From: Paracoccaceae bacterium
GTDB lineage: Bacteria; Pseudomonadota; Alphaproteobacteria; Rhodobacterales; Rhodobacteraceae
Assembly (NCBI GenBank): GCA_027013095.1
Contig: JALUYI010000014.1
Coordinates: forward strand, 21,812-85,811
DNA: 64,000 nucleotides
Direction of reading: 5' to 3'
This document shows, in pieces, positions 8,523 through 16,912 of this stretch. The position numbers and the translations under genes are program-made. Below the pieces are notes generated by a model, which was given only the letters and a program-made list of their open reading frames with translations, searched no databases and was not told where the DNA came from. Each line of letters begins with the position of its first letter. Within the stretch, counting starts at the first letter, position 1.

Positions 8523-9563
8523 TCAGGCCTTTGGCAGGATTACGGAAAAACAGCTGCCCTCGCCGGGGGTGCTGGAGATGGCCAGCTTGCCGCGATGGCG
8601 GCTGATGATGTGCTTGACGATTGCAAGACCGAGGCCAGTGCCGCCGCGCTTGCGGTTGCGGTGGCTGTCGATGCGATAAAAGCGCTCGGTCAGGCGAGGG
8701 ATGTGAATGGCCGCTATCCCGGCGCCGTGGTCGCGAATGTCAACCCGCACGCAGCGGCCGCGTACGCCGATGACGTTTTCAACCTCGGCAACGGTGATCT
8801 CCAGCGGCGCGCCGGGACTGTATTTGATCGCGTTTTCAATCAGGTTTTGAAAGATCTGGGTGATCTCGTCGGGATCGGCCAGAATCTCGACCGTTGCGGG
8901 GGGGGCGGTAAGGTCAAGGTCAACCTCTGCCTGTGCGGCCATCTGCGCCAGACTGTTGCAGACCGCGCGGATCGCCCCGACCACCTCGACCTGTTGGGTG
9001 GGGCGCACACGCTCGTTAACCTCGACCCGCGAGAGCGACAGCAAATCGTCGATCAGGCGGCGCATCCGGTCGGCCTCGGTCTGCATGATGGCCAGAAAAT
9101 TCTGCCGCGCCGCGGCGTCTTCGGCGGCCGGGCCTTGCAAGGTCTCGATGAACCCGGCCAGCGCCGTCAAGGGCGAGCGCAGCTCATGGCTGACATTGGC
9201 GACAAAATCGCTGTGCATTTCTTCGGCCATTTCGATCTGGGTGACGTCGATAAAGGCCAGCAGCGCCCCGTCGATGCCGCTGTCGGTTGCGGTCAGGCCC
9301 GAGGTTACGACGCGAAAGACGCGCTCGACCCCGTGTCGGCTGACAAATCGCGTTTCGGCCCGGGGCCGTCCGGCCAGCACCTCGGCAACGTGATCCAGAA
9401 CCTCGGGTGTGCGCATGAAGGACAACAGATGTCGACCTCGCGCACAGTCATCGAACAGGTCTTGCGCCAGACTGTTTGCCAGCACCACACGCAGTTGGGG
9501 GTCGATCAAAAGGACGGGGTCGGGCAGTTTGTCAAGGATGTTTTGCACATGATCGAGATCCAT
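8523..9563 (-). CDS. phoR: PhoR-like sensor histidine kinase, soluble form
   Basis: A two-component sensor kinase of 346 residues. Domain order: PAS-like sensor (about 1-110, LPDPVLLIDPQLRVVLAN), HisKA with the phospho-acceptor His126 in NVSHELRSPLTALAGF, and HATPase with the N box NLIENAIKYS, DHGAGI and GTGLGLAIVKHI. The ending HRGKLAISSTPGEGSCFSV is very like PhoR. It has no transmembrane segment, as in other short alphaproteobacterial PhoR proteins. The expected pst-phoU-phoB neighbours are absent; the gene stands alone, convergent with glnA. The exact signal is therefore unproven, and a PhoR paralogue is possible. Confidence 0.75.
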   Translation of the reverse strand: MDLDHVQNILDKLPDPVLLIDPQLRVVLANSLAQDLFDDCARGRHLLSFMRTPEVLDHVAEVLAGRPRAETRFVSRHGVERVFRVVTSGLTATDSGIDGALLAFIDVTQIEMAEEMHSDFVANVSHELRSPLTALAGFIETLQGPAAEDAAARQNFLAIMQTEADRMRRLIDDLLSLSRVEVNERVRPTQQVEVVGAIRAVCNSLAQMAAQAEVDLDLTAPPATVEILADPDEITQIFQNLIENAIKYSPGAPLEITVAEVENVIGVRGRCVRVDIRDHGAGIAAIHIPRLTERFYRIDSHRNRKRGGTGLGLAIVKHIISRHRGKLAISSTPGEGSCFSVILPKA

Positions 9564-9947
9564 TGCGCGCGCCTTTTTGCTGCTGCTGTGCCGCGTGGGC
9601 TGGCAGTCCCGTTCACCTGCGTGCCCCTCGCCGCGGGGGCCGGGCGCCTTGGTCTGCGTGTCTTATACGAAAACACCTGACGCCATTGTTTCTCAAGGTG
9701 ATCTAATAGCGACGTCGCGCTTTGTAAATGTTGCGATTACCAACAAACCTTGGACAAAATTCAATCATTTCGCGAAATCCCAATGATTTTTTATCTTTTT
9801 TTAATAAATTCTTGTTTACATGATTGTCGTAGGAAGGTTAGCCTAACTCCAGCAGTATCAAGACCATAGCGGAAGCTCCGGATTTTTCTGTACCGTGCGT
9901 AGTTTGCTTTCCCGGAACCGCGAATACAAAAAGAAAGAGACGCAACG
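9564..9947. other. Intergenic region with AT-rich core
   Basis: No gene is seen. About 9715-9840 is markedly AT-rich (runs such as TTTTTTATC and TTTTTTTAATAAATTC) in otherwise GC-rich DNA. The perfect palindrome GTTAG-C-CTAAC sits at 9837-9847. The region must hold the promoters of both divergent neighbours. Confidence 0.6.
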
Positions 9948-10385
9948 GTGATCTACAATCATGATTTTGGGGCCGCTCTGCGGACCGGACGGCAACGCTG
10001 TGAGCGGGCAACGGATTCGGCGATGCTGTTTGTTGCCACCCTGCTGGTGGGATTTTCGCCCAGCCCCGGCCTTGCCGATACGCTGGAACAGGACCGGCGT
10101 GTGGTGCAGATGACGACCCGGCAATTCATGGCCCTGCCAAAATCCGCCTTTGCCAGCCTTGCGCCGCGTCTGATCGTCTCTCCGCTGATTGCCGAGTCCT
10201 TTGACGCGCTTGAACTGGCAACGAAATTGCAGGAGTTTGGCTATCAGGGGCGCTATCGGGTCGTGGCCAAGGAGGTGCCCAATCCCGAACTCGTGGCGCG
10301 GGAAATCCGCTTTGTGGCCCCGGCGATCAATTTTGCGATTGCCGGTCTGAAGGTCACCGGCCCGGCCCCCTCGGACGTTGCCTGA
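9948..10385 (+). CDS. Small secreted or membrane-anchored protein of unknown function
   Basis: I do not recognise this gene. From GTG 9948 it encodes 145 residues; an alternative ATG at 10024 gives a neater signal peptide (MLFVATLLVGFSPSPGLA, with cleavage before DTLEQD). The GTG has purine-rich AAAGAGA upstream, so the start is open. The mature region has a regular alpha/beta pattern (LAPRLIVSPLIAESFDALEL, then GYQGRYRVVAKEVPNPELV, then APAINFAIA). This recalls a single receiver-like or STAS-like half domain, but no diagnostic residues confirm it. It is convergent with thyX and preceded by an AT-rich region. Confidence 0.6.
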   Translation: MIYNHDFGAALRTGRQRCERATDSAMLFVATLLVGFSPSPGLADTLEQDRRVVQMTTRQFMALPKSAFASLAPRLIVSPLIAESFDALELATKLQEFGYQGRYRVVAKEVPNPELVAREIRFVAPAINFAIAGLKVTGPAPSDVA

Positions 10386-10405
10386 AAGTTGCCTGAAACC
10401 GGGGC

Positions 10406-11323
10406 TTATTCGGTTTCGGGCCGGATCACGGTCTGAAATTCACGCCATTCTCCGGCGCTCATGCCCGAGCTTTCCTGGCTGACGTTTTCGCCGTTTAGCA
10501 TTCGGCGTAGGCACGCGACGGCGCGGGCTGACAGTTGCACCCCGCCCATGCGGTAATCCTCAAACGCCGCATAGGCGGCAGGAACCCAATCACGGACGAT
10601 CTGGCAAATCGCTTCGGCGTAGACGCGAATTTCATACTGCGCATGAGGATCGGCGCGTAACCTTAGGAAATGAAACAGATTATGCAGGTCTATCTTCCAG
10701 TACCACTGGGTATAGATATTGGCCGGCAGGTTCATGCGGGCCAACTCACGGGCCAGCCCGGATTGCCCCTCGGTGCTGAGCATGTCGCGGTAATGGTCAT
10801 AAGCCCGGCTGCTGTCGGTTTTCAGAATGTCCAGCACCCGCGCCGCCTCGTCCCCCTCCAGCGCCCGCCCGCGTCCCTGATTGTTGACGCTTGACTGCGC
10901 GGCCAGCGCGTCGGGCGCGGGGATATAAAACTCACGATCCAGAATCGAATAACGGGCCGAATATTCGTTCACATTGGCGGTGCGATGGCGGATCCACTGG
11001 CGCGCGACAAAGACCGGCAGCTTGACATGCAGCTTGATCTCGCACATCTCGAACGGTGTGCTGTGCCAGTGACGCATCAGATAGCGGATCAGTCCGGCAT
11101 CGCTGCTGACCTGCCGCGTGCCCTTACCGTATGAGACCCGCGCTGCCTGACAGATTGCTCCGTCATCCCCCATGTAATCGACCACCCGCACAAAGCCGTG
11201 ATCCAGAACCGGGTGGGCGCGATAAAGATGCGCCTCCATCCCGGCAACGGTGGCGCGTAATGTCGTCTGGCCCGAGGCCCTTGCGGCTTCGATCTCGGCC
11301 TGTTGTTCCGGGGTCAGTGGCAT
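10406..11323 (-). CDS. thyX: Flavin-dependent thymidylate synthase ThyX
   Basis: Converts dUMP to dTMP with methylene-tetrahydrofolate, FAD and NADPH. The 305-residue product carries the ThyX signature RHR-N7-S as [15 protein letters not shown], plus [24 protein letters not shown] before it and [19 protein letters not shown] near the C-terminus, both diagnostic. The ATG at 11323 ([12 protein letters not shown]) is chosen because the longer frame only adds shadow sequence of the divergent VOC promoter region. At about 305 residues it is longer than many ThyX proteins because of an N-terminal extension seen in alphaproteobacteria. Confidence 0.95.
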   Translation of the reverse strand: MPLTPEQQAEIEAARASGQTTLRATVAGMEAHLYRAHPVLDHGFVRVVDYMGDDGAICQAARVSYGKGTRQVSSDAGLIRYLMRHWHSTPFEMCEIKLHVKLPVFVARQWIRHRTANVNEYSARYSILDREFYIPAPDALAAQSSVNNQGRGRALEGDEAARVLDILKTDSSRAYDHYRDMLSTEGQSGLARELARMNLPANIYTQWYWKIDLHNLFHFLRLRADPHAQYEIRVYAEAICQIVRDWVPAAYAAFEDYRMGGVQLSARAVACLRRMLNGENVSQESSGMSAGEWREFQTVIRPETE

Positions 11324-11504
11324 GGTGTCGGTCCCATATGTCAGATTCGCGCTGTCCACATGTTGCCCCAAAGCTGTTGGCAACCGCAAGATATGATGAC
11401 GCCACGCACAGTCCTTGACGCGCCGTCGTGGCGTCAGGGTTGCGGTGTTGCCCGACTTCTGAAAGGTTGATCGCGCACAAGACAGGGCAGACAGAGGGAG
11501 CGAG

Positions 11505-11933
11505 ATGAAAATCAGATATCTGCACAGCATGGTTCGGGTCAGGGATCTGGCCGCCACGCAGGATTTTTTTCGGCTGCTGGGGCTGGAAGAGACGCGACGC
11601 ATTGACAGCGAGGAGGGGCGCTTTTCCCTGATCTTCATGGCGCCGCCGGGACAGGAGGAATGCCCCGTTGAGCTGACGTGGAACTGGGACGGCGACGACG
11701 GCCTGCCCAGCGACAGCCGTCATTTCGGCCATCTGGCCTATGAGGTCGAAGACATTTACGCCATGTGCCAGCATCTGATGACGAACGGCGTCACCATAAA
11801 CCGCCCGCCGCGGGACGGGCGCATGGCCTTTGTGCGCAGCCCGGACAATATCTCGATCGAATTGTTGCAAATGGGCGCTGCGCTGCCGCCGGCCGAGCCT
11901 TGGCAGAGCATGGAAAACAGCGGTCACTGGTGA
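11505..11933 (+). CDS. VOC-superfamily protein, glyoxalase I-like
   Basis: A 142-residue protein with two beta-alpha-beta-beta-beta repeats. The four metal-ligand positions of glyoxalase I are recognisable: His7 in RYLHSMVRV, Glu in [10 protein letters not shown], His in [13 protein letters not shown], and Glu in NISIELLQM near the C-terminus. A lactoylglutathione lyase activity on methylglyoxal is plausible, but VOC proteins vary in substrate. It overlaps the next gene (TGATG), so the two are probably co-translated. RBS GGGAGCGAG lies just upstream. Confidence 0.85.
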   Translation: MKIRYLHSMVRVRDLAATQDFFRLLGLEETRRIDSEEGRFSLIFMAPPGQEECPVELTWNWDGDDGLPSDSRHFGHLAYEVEDIYAMCQHLMTNGVTINRPPRDGRMAFVRSPDNISIELLQMGAALPPAEPWQSMENSGHW

Positions 11934-13291
11934 TGGCGCGCGCACAGGCGGGCCTGGAACCGGCGGGGGAGGTCGAAAACCGGGCGGCAATCGTTGGCGG
12001 CGGCCCGGCGGGGCTGACACAGGCGCGGGTTCTGCGCACCCTCGGGGTGCCGTTCACCCTGTTTGAGCGCAACGCCGATTTTGGCGGTCTCTGGAACCGG
12101 GACGATCCGGCCTCGCCGATTTACGATAGTGCACATCTGATCAGTTCGCGCAGCATGACCGGCTTTGACGGCTTTCCGATGCCCGGCCACTGGCCGGATT
12201 ACCCCGGCGGGCGTCTGGTGCTGGAATACATCCGCGACTTTGCCCGGGCCAATGACCTTTACGCCGGGGCACGGTTTCAGGAGAAGGTCACCCGCGCGCA
12301 GCCGGTCGCCGGCGGCTGGCGGATCGAGACCGACAAGGGGGGTCCACAGACGTTTCGCTGGCTGATCGCCGCCAATGGCTCGAACTGGGTTGCGCACATG
12401 CCGCAATGGCCCGGAGAGTTCCTTGGCGATCTGCGCCACTCGTCCAGTTTCAAACGCGCACAAGAGCTGTCCGGCCAGCGAGTATTGATCGTGGGCCTTG
12501 GCAATTCGGGCGTTGATATTGCTTGCGAGGCCACCCATACGGCGCGCTCGGTTGCGGTCTCGGTGCGGCGCGGCTATCACGTTATCCCCAAACATATTCT
12601 GGGCAAGCCTGCGGATGTCTTTTCCGCCAGCGGCCCGCCCTTGCCAAAGGCGCTGCGCCAATGGGTGTTCCAGCGACTTTTGCGTCTGTTGCTGGGAGAT
12701 TTGCAAAAATACGGCATGCCCAGACCCGATCACAAACTGCTTGAGACGCACCCCTTGCTGAACGATCAACTGGTCCATCACCTGCATCATGGAGACATCG
12801 AAATTCTTCCTGATATCAAGGGGTTTAACGGCGATGAGGTTCAGTTTAGCGATGGCTCGACGCGGGCTTTTGATACTGTCATCTGCGCCACCGGCTTTGA
12901 TTGGGAGATCCCCTATATCGCCCCCGATCTGCTGGAGTGGAGCCGTGGCCGCATCGCGCCGACGCTGGCCATCTTTCCGGCGGTCGACAACCTGTTTCTG
13001 CTTAGCTTTGTGGAAAGCAACGGCTCATCCTTCAGCCTGTTCAACGCCATGAGCCAGGTCATCGGCCGGGCGATCTGCGATGAGTGGCAGCAGCCGGCGC
13101 GGTATCAGCGCCTGCGCCAGCTGCTGGCGGCGGAGAAATTCGACGTCACCGGCGGGCTGCATATGGTCGATAGCGACCGGCACGTGGGCTATATGGACAA
13201 CGCCAGCTATCGCAAGGCGCTAGCGCGGCTGACCCGGCAGATCGGCTGGCCGAAACAGGAATCTTTTGCGCCTCCCTCCAAGCTGGCTTGA
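11933..13291 (+). CDS. Flavin-containing monooxygenase / NAD(P)-binding flavoprotein
   Basis: A 452-residue flavoprotein with two Rossmann motifs: the FAD site AAIVGGGPAGLTQARVL near residue 20, and the NADPH site VLIVGLGNSGVDIACEA near residue 185. Between them lies FLGDLRHSSSF, matching the FMO-identifying pattern FxGxxxHxxxY/F. CATGFDW near residue 320 is the usual second FAD contact. Such enzymes N- or S-oxygenate small amines or sulfides, or act as Baeyer-Villiger oxygenases; the substrate cannot be read here. The ATG overlaps the stop of the VOC gene, so both form one unit. The ssrA promoter begins inside its stop codon. Confidence 0.86.
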   Translation: MARAQAGLEPAGEVENRAAIVGGGPAGLTQARVLRTLGVPFTLFERNADFGGLWNRDDPASPIYDSAHLISSRSMTGFDGFPMPGHWPDYPGGRLVLEYIRDFARANDLYAGARFQEKVTRAQPVAGGWRIETDKGGPQTFRWLIAANGSNWVAHMPQWPGEFLGDLRHSSSFKRAQELSGQRVLIVGLGNSGVDIACEATHTARSVAVSVRRGYHVIPKHILGKPADVFSASGPPLPKALRQWVFQRLLRLLLGDLQKYGMPRPDHKLLETHPLLNDQLVHHLHHGDIEILPDIKGFNGDEVQFSDGSTRAFDTVICATGFDWEIPYIAPDLLEWSRGRIAPTLAIFPAVDNLFLLSFVESNGSSFSLFNAMSQVIGRAICDEWQQPARYQRLRQLLAAEKFDVTGGLHMVDSDRHVGYMDNASYRKALARLTRQIGWPKQESFAPPSKLA

Positions 13292-13316
13292 TTGGCAAAA
13301 GATGTGCGCCTATATA
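13288..13316 (+). promoter_or_regulatory. Promoter of ssrA
   Basis: TTGATT (13288-13293), an exact 17-base spacer and TATATA (13311-13316) overlap the stop codon of the monooxygenase gene. Initiation would fall near 13323, just before the acceptor piece. Confidence 0.75.
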
Positions 13317-13322
13317 GGGACT

Positions 13323-13605
13323 GTTCCGCAAGGGACTATGACGATAAACGCGCTCGTAATAAACGGATCGGACCCGGGGGCGGTACCCGGCGGCTCCACC
13401 AATATCCTTCATTTGCGGATCATGGGGCCGAAACAGGATCGACGGACGTCTAAAGGGGTTAGCTTTCGTTCGGTGAGATACCACCGTTATCGGTTCACCT
13501 AAGCTAGTTGCAAATGACAACAAAGCTCCGATGGCTCTGGCTGCGTAAGCGGTCCGCACCATCGAAATCTTAAGTCCAGTGGCTTAGCCGCTGCTGGCGG
13601 GGTTC
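13323..13605 (+). ncRNA. ssrA: Circularly permuted two-piece tmRNA (SsrA)
   Basis: tmRNA rescues stalled ribosomes and tags the nascent protein. The order here is the permuted alphaproteobacterial one. The acceptor piece comes first and ends in an encoded CCA (13399-13401); a 22-base intervening segment follows; the coding piece then starts with GGGGCC at 13424. GGGGCCG (13424-13430) pairs with CGGCTCC (13391-13397), giving a 7-bp acceptor stem with a G-U as the third pair, the alanine identity element. A perfect T-stem CCGGG/CCCGG (13374-13378, 13386-13390) encloses a GGCGGTA loop, which is not the canonical TTCRA. The tag frame is at 13510-13548. Outer ends are approximate; a GCAGGC/GCCTGC hairpin at 13606-13631 probably marks the 3' end. 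Confidence 0.92.
13510..13548 (+). other. tmRNA tag reading frame (ANDNKAPMALAA)
   Basis: Resume codon GCA at 13510, then codons for N-D-N-K-A-P-M-A-L-A-A and TAA at 13546-13548. The N-terminal AND(N) and the C-terminal LAA match alphaproteobacterial tags: the first part is the SspB contact, the second the ClpX degron. The charged alanine adds one more Ala in front. Confidence 0.93.
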
Positions 13606-13829
13606 GCAGGCACCTGGCAACAGAAGCCTGCATTTTCATCCAACCCGATCTTGGCGCCCCCCTGTCCCACGCACGTCCGTCCAGCGCCCGCGCCACGCCC
13701 GTTGCCCCCGACACCCGCGGCCTGCGCGCGCAGGTTTTTTGCCCCACGCGCAAGGCTTTCACTTTCCTTGCGCAAAAAATCACCTATGATCGCGCCAGAG
13801 CGGGACAGGCAGCAGGAACTGACAGGGCT

Positions 13830-14342
13830 ATGAGCAATTCCATCAATTACGGGCAACTGATGCATCAGGCATTGCAGGGGCTGGTGGCCAAGGTGCTTGG
13901 CGATGTGGCCGAGAATGGCCTGCCGGGCGAGCACCATTTTTTCATCACCTTTGACACCCACGCCCCGGGGCTGGACCTGCCGGACTGGCTGCGCCAGCAA
14001 TATCCCGATGACATGACCATTGTCCTGCAGGAATGGTTCAAGGATCTCAGCGTTGACTCCGACGGGTTTTCGGTGACGCTGAACTTTGGGGATGAGCAGG
14101 TGCCGATGTACATTCCCTTTGATGCTATCCGAACCTTTGTTGACCCCAGTGTCGAGTTCGGGTTACGTTTTGAAGAGGCGGAAGAGCCGCCGCATGAGGA
14201 TGAGTCAGCCGCCCCGGACCCCCTCAGCACCGAAGCGCGGGGTGACGAGGACGACGACGCAACGGGTGGTGCAACGGGTGACGCAACGAATGATGCGAAG
14301 GGTGACGCCGAGGTCGTGTCGCTGGACCATTTTCGCAAATAG
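13830..14342 (+). CDS. sspB: SspB, ClpXP adaptor for ssrA-tagged proteins (alpha type)
   Basis: A dimeric adaptor that tethers ssrA-tagged substrates to ClpXP. The 170-residue protein has the alpha-type SspB fold region (about 1-115: YGQLMHQALQGLVAKVL, HFFITFDTHAPGLDLP, FSVTLNFGDEQVPMYIPFDAI). Next comes an acidic flexible linker (about 118-158) with low-complexity ATGDATNDAKGDA repeats, and the C-terminal ClpX-binding peptide EVVSLDHFRK. The linker repeats come from short GGTGACGCAACG-like units in the DNA. It lies about 200 bases downstream of ssrA on the same strand, so the tag-making RNA and the tag receptor are neighbours. Confidence 0.92.
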   Translation: MSNSINYGQLMHQALQGLVAKVLGDVAENGLPGEHHFFITFDTHAPGLDLPDWLRQQYPDDMTIVLQEWFKDLSVDSDGFSVTLNFGDEQVPMYIPFDAIRTFVDPSVEFGLRFEEAEEPPHEDESAAPDPLSTEARGDEDDDATGGATGDATNDAKGDAEVVSLDHFRK

Positions 14343-14464
14343 CTCATTCGCGGACAGCACGCCGGTAACACGCTGATAACACAAAGGGGTTCGCCGCTGC
14401 CCTCAGCGCCAGAAACCGACCCCGTGCGCTGTTGCCACGCTCCCTTGCGACAAGACCAATCAGG

Positions 14465-15028
14465 ATGTTGCACGAAATCGCACTGTTTCTCAGACACGCC
14501 GTAAAATCGCCGGCAAATATCGGCGCGGTTGTGCCCTCCAGCCGGGATCTCGGGGATATGATTGCCCGTGGCCTCGACGAGACCAGCGGCACGGTTGTCG
14601 AGATCGGGCCGGGCACCGGCAGCCTGACGCGCGGGTTGCGCCGCGCTGGCGTGCCCGAGGAAAACCTTGTTCTGGTTGAATTGAACGCCGGGTTTTGCAC
14701 CCATCTGCGGCGGAAATTCCCGCGTGCCCGGGTGGTGAATGCCGGGGCCGAGCAGCTGCGCGATTTGAATATCGGCCCCACCGCTCATGTCGTCAGTGGC
14801 TTGCCGTTGCTGAATTTTCCCCCTTCGCTGCAACGCAGCATCCTTGGTGCCGCCTTTGCGGTTCTGGCGCCCGGCGGAACATTCGCCCAGTTCACCTATG
14901 GCACCCGCCCCCCCATTGACGCCGGGCTGATCGAGGCGCTCGATCTCGGCTGGCGATTGCGGGGCCGGGTTTGGGCCAACATCCCGCCCGCCCGGGTCTA
15001 TGAATTCTATCGCAACAGCCCCCATTGA
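14465..15028 (+). CDS. SAM-dependent methyltransferase, PmtA/KsgA-like
   Basis: A class I methyltransferase of 187 residues. The N-terminal [28 protein letters not shown] matches the pattern of short phospholipid N-methyltransferases (PmtA) and related rRNA-dimethylase-like proteins. SAM motif I is [26 protein letters not shown] and [13 protein letters not shown] follow as the later motifs. ATG 14465 is preferred over a TTG at 14432, as family members start a few residues before the FLR block. The substrate may be phosphatidylethanolamine, but this is not certain from the sequence. Confidence 0.75.
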   Translation: MLHEIALFLRHAVKSPANIGAVVPSSRDLGDMIARGLDETSGTVVEIGPGTGSLTRGLRRAGVPEENLVLVELNAGFCTHLRRKFPRARVVNAGAEQLRDLNIGPTAHVVSGLPLLNFPPSLQRSILGAAFAVLAPGGTFAQFTYGTRPPIDAGLIEALDLGWRLRGRVWANIPPARVYEFYRNSPH

Positions 15029-15084
15029 ACTTTTCCCAAGTAGCGCGCATAGACGAAAAAAACCGAGTCTCTGGAGTGATCAGC

Positions 15085-16479
15085 ATGAGCAATACCCGCA
15101 CCGAGTCTGACAGTTTCGGCCCCCTTGAGGTTCCCGCCGACAAATATTGGGGTGCGCAAACCCAACGCAGCCTGCAGAATTTCCGCATCGGCTGGGAGCG
15201 CCAGCCCCTTGCCGTGGTTCATGCGCTTGGCATCATCAAGATGGCCTGCGCGCGGGAAAACATGAAGCAGGGGCGCCTTGACCGGATGCGCGGCGATGCC
15301 ATTGTGGCCGCCGCCGAGGAGGTGATCGACGGCAAGTTCGACGATAATTTCCCGCTGGTGGTCTGGCAAACGGGATCGGGCACGCAAAGCAACATGAACG
15401 CCAACGAGGTGATCTCGAACCGGGCGATCGAGTTGCTCGGGGGCACCATAGGCTCCAAGGATCCGGTCCACCCCAATGACCATGTGAACATGGGGCAGAG
15501 TTCAAACGACACCTTTCCGACCGCCATGCATATCGCCGCCGCGCGGACCGCGAACGATCTGCTTTTGCCGAACCTGCGCCACCTTCACGGCGCTCTGCAG
15601 GCCAAGGTTCAGGCCTTTGCCGAGATCATCAAGATTGGCCGCACCCACACGCAGGACGCCACCCCCCTGACCTTGGGGCAGGAATTCTCGGGCTACGCCT
15701 TTCAGGTTGCGCAAGGGATCAAGAGAATCGAACATGCTCTTGAAAACATTTATTATCTTGCCCAAGGGGGGACGGCTGTTGGCACCGGCCTCAACACCAA
15801 AAAGGGCTGGAGCGAGATGGTCGCCGCCGAAATCGCCCAGATTTCCGGCCTGCCGTTCAAGACTGCCCCGAACAAGTTCGAAGCGCTGGCCGCCCATGAC
15901 GCCATTGTTGAAATGTCAGGCGCCCTCAAGACCGTCGCCGCCAGCCTGTTCAAGATCGCCAACGACATCCGTCTGCTGGGCTCGGGGCCGCGCTGCGGTC
16001 TGGGCGAGCTGATCCTTCCCGAGAATGAGCCCGGTTCATCGATCATGCCCGGCAAGGTCAATCCAACCCAGGTCGAGGCCATGACCCAAGCGGCCATTCA
16101 CGTCATGGGGAATGACGCGGCGATCGGCTTTGCTGGCAGTCAGGGGCAGTTCGAGCTGAACGTCTATAACCCGATGATGATCTATAACCTGTTACAATCC
16201 ATGCAGCTTTTGGGGGATGCGGCGCTCAGCTTTACCGATAATTGCGTCGTCGGGATCGTCGCCAACAAAGAGCGGATCACCGAGTTGATGCAAAACAGCC
16301 TGATGTTGGTCACGGCGCTGGCGCCCGAAATCGGCTATGACAAGGCGACCAAAGTGGCCAAAACCGCGCATAAATCCGGCACCACCCTGAAAGAGGCGGC
16401 CATCAGCCTTGGCTATGTGGACGCCGAGACCTTTGATCGGGTCGTGCGCCCGGAAAACATGATCGGGCCGCGGGACTGA
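15085..16479 (+). CDS. fumC: Fumarate hydratase class II (FumC)
   Basis: Reversibly hydrates fumarate to L-malate in the TCA cycle; oxygen-stable homotetramer without an Fe-S cluster. The product has 464 residues, the standard length. Signatures include [60 protein letters not shown], and the superfamily loop [13 protein letters not shown] with the catalytic serine. The ATG at 15085 is chosen for its GGAG ribosome site and because [17 protein letters not shown] is the usual start. The two small downstream genes begin 3 bases after the stop. Confidence 0.97.
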   Translation: MSNTRTESDSFGPLEVPADKYWGAQTQRSLQNFRIGWERQPLAVVHALGIIKMACARENMKQGRLDRMRGDAIVAAAEEVIDGKFDDNFPLVVWQTGSGTQSNMNANEVISNRAIELLGGTIGSKDPVHPNDHVNMGQSSNDTFPTAMHIAAARTANDLLLPNLRHLHGALQAKVQAFAEIIKIGRTHTQDATPLTLGQEFSGYAFQVAQGIKRIEHALENIYYLAQGGTAVGTGLNTKKGWSEMVAAEIAQISGLPFKTAPNKFEALAAHDAIVEMSGALKTVAASLFKIANDIRLLGSGPRCGLGELILPENEPGSSIMPGKVNPTQVEAMTQAAIHVMGNDAAIGFAGSQGQFELNVYNPMMIYNLLQSMQLLGDAALSFTDNCVVGIVANKERITELMQNSLMLVTALAPEIGYDKATKVAKTAHKSGTTLKEAAISLGYVDAETFDRVVRPENMIGPRD

Positions 16480-16481
16480 GG

Positions 16482-16655
16482 ATGGGGCAGGTTGTCAACC
16501 TCAGGCGCGCGCGAAAATCTGCCGCCAAAGCCAAGGCGCGCGCAGAGGCCGACGCCAATGCGGCGCGCTTTGGGTTGAGTGCGCAAGAGCGACGGCAACA
16601 GGCCAAGGCTGCGCGCCATCTCGATCTGCACCGGCGCGAGACCGAGGATGGATAG
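16482..16655 (+). CDS. Small basic protein, DUF4169-like
   Basis: A 57-residue frame starting 3 bases after the fumC stop. It begins MGQVVNLRRARKSAAKAKAR and continues as one basic helix (ADANAARFGLSAQERRQQA, then KAARHLDLHRRETEDG). The VVNLR-ARK start and FGLS-ERR-A pattern match the DUF4169 family commonly found after fumC in Rhodobacteraceae. It overlaps the next gene by 8 bases, so it is translated as part of a fumC operon. Function unknown; the charge suggests nucleic-acid or ribosome contact. Confidence 0.75.
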   Translation: MGQVVNLRRARKSAAKAKARAEADANAARFGLSAQERRQQAKAARHLDLHRRETEDG

Positions 16656-16866
16656 CCGCCCGCGCAAACATTCACTGACCCTGAGGGGGCATCGGACCTC
16701 GGTCTCGCTCGAGGATGAGTTCTGGCAGGCGTTCTGCGATATAGCGCAGGAAAAAGGACTGTCAATCAACGCGTTGGCGACCGAAGTTGATGTAAAGCGC
16801 GGGTTTGATATCGGTCTGGCAAGCGCCATCCGCCTGTATGTTCTGCGCGCCTTACGTCAATCCTGA
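16648..16866 (+). CDS. Ribbon-helix-helix domain protein
   Basis: A 72-residue protein with a single RHH_4-type domain. The strand HSLTLRGHRTSVSLEDEF leads into helices FWQAFCDIAQEKGLSINALATEV and LASAIRLYVLRALRQS. Such proteins are small dimeric DNA binders or antitoxin-like regulators. Its start lies inside the preceding gene (8-base overlap, different frame), so the pair is translationally coupled. No toxin gene is adjacent. A role in regulating the fumC unit is possible but not shown. Confidence 0.8.
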   Translation: MDSRPRKHSLTLRGHRTSVSLEDEFWQAFCDIAQEKGLSINALATEVDVKRGFDIGLASAIRLYVLRALRQS

Positions 16867-16912
16867 GGCCGTTTGGAATTTGTGATCACATGCGTGATCA
16901 ATGGCTCTACAC

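Noticed and set aside
8487..9680. A 397-codon forward frame opposite the PhoR-like kinase
   Set aside because: It is the complement of a kinase gene with all its catalytic motifs; the forward translation shows no domain.
11324..11638. N-terminal extension of the thyX frame
   Set aside because: These 105 codons are Arg/Ser-rich, overlap the divergent VOC gene and are not part of ThyX.
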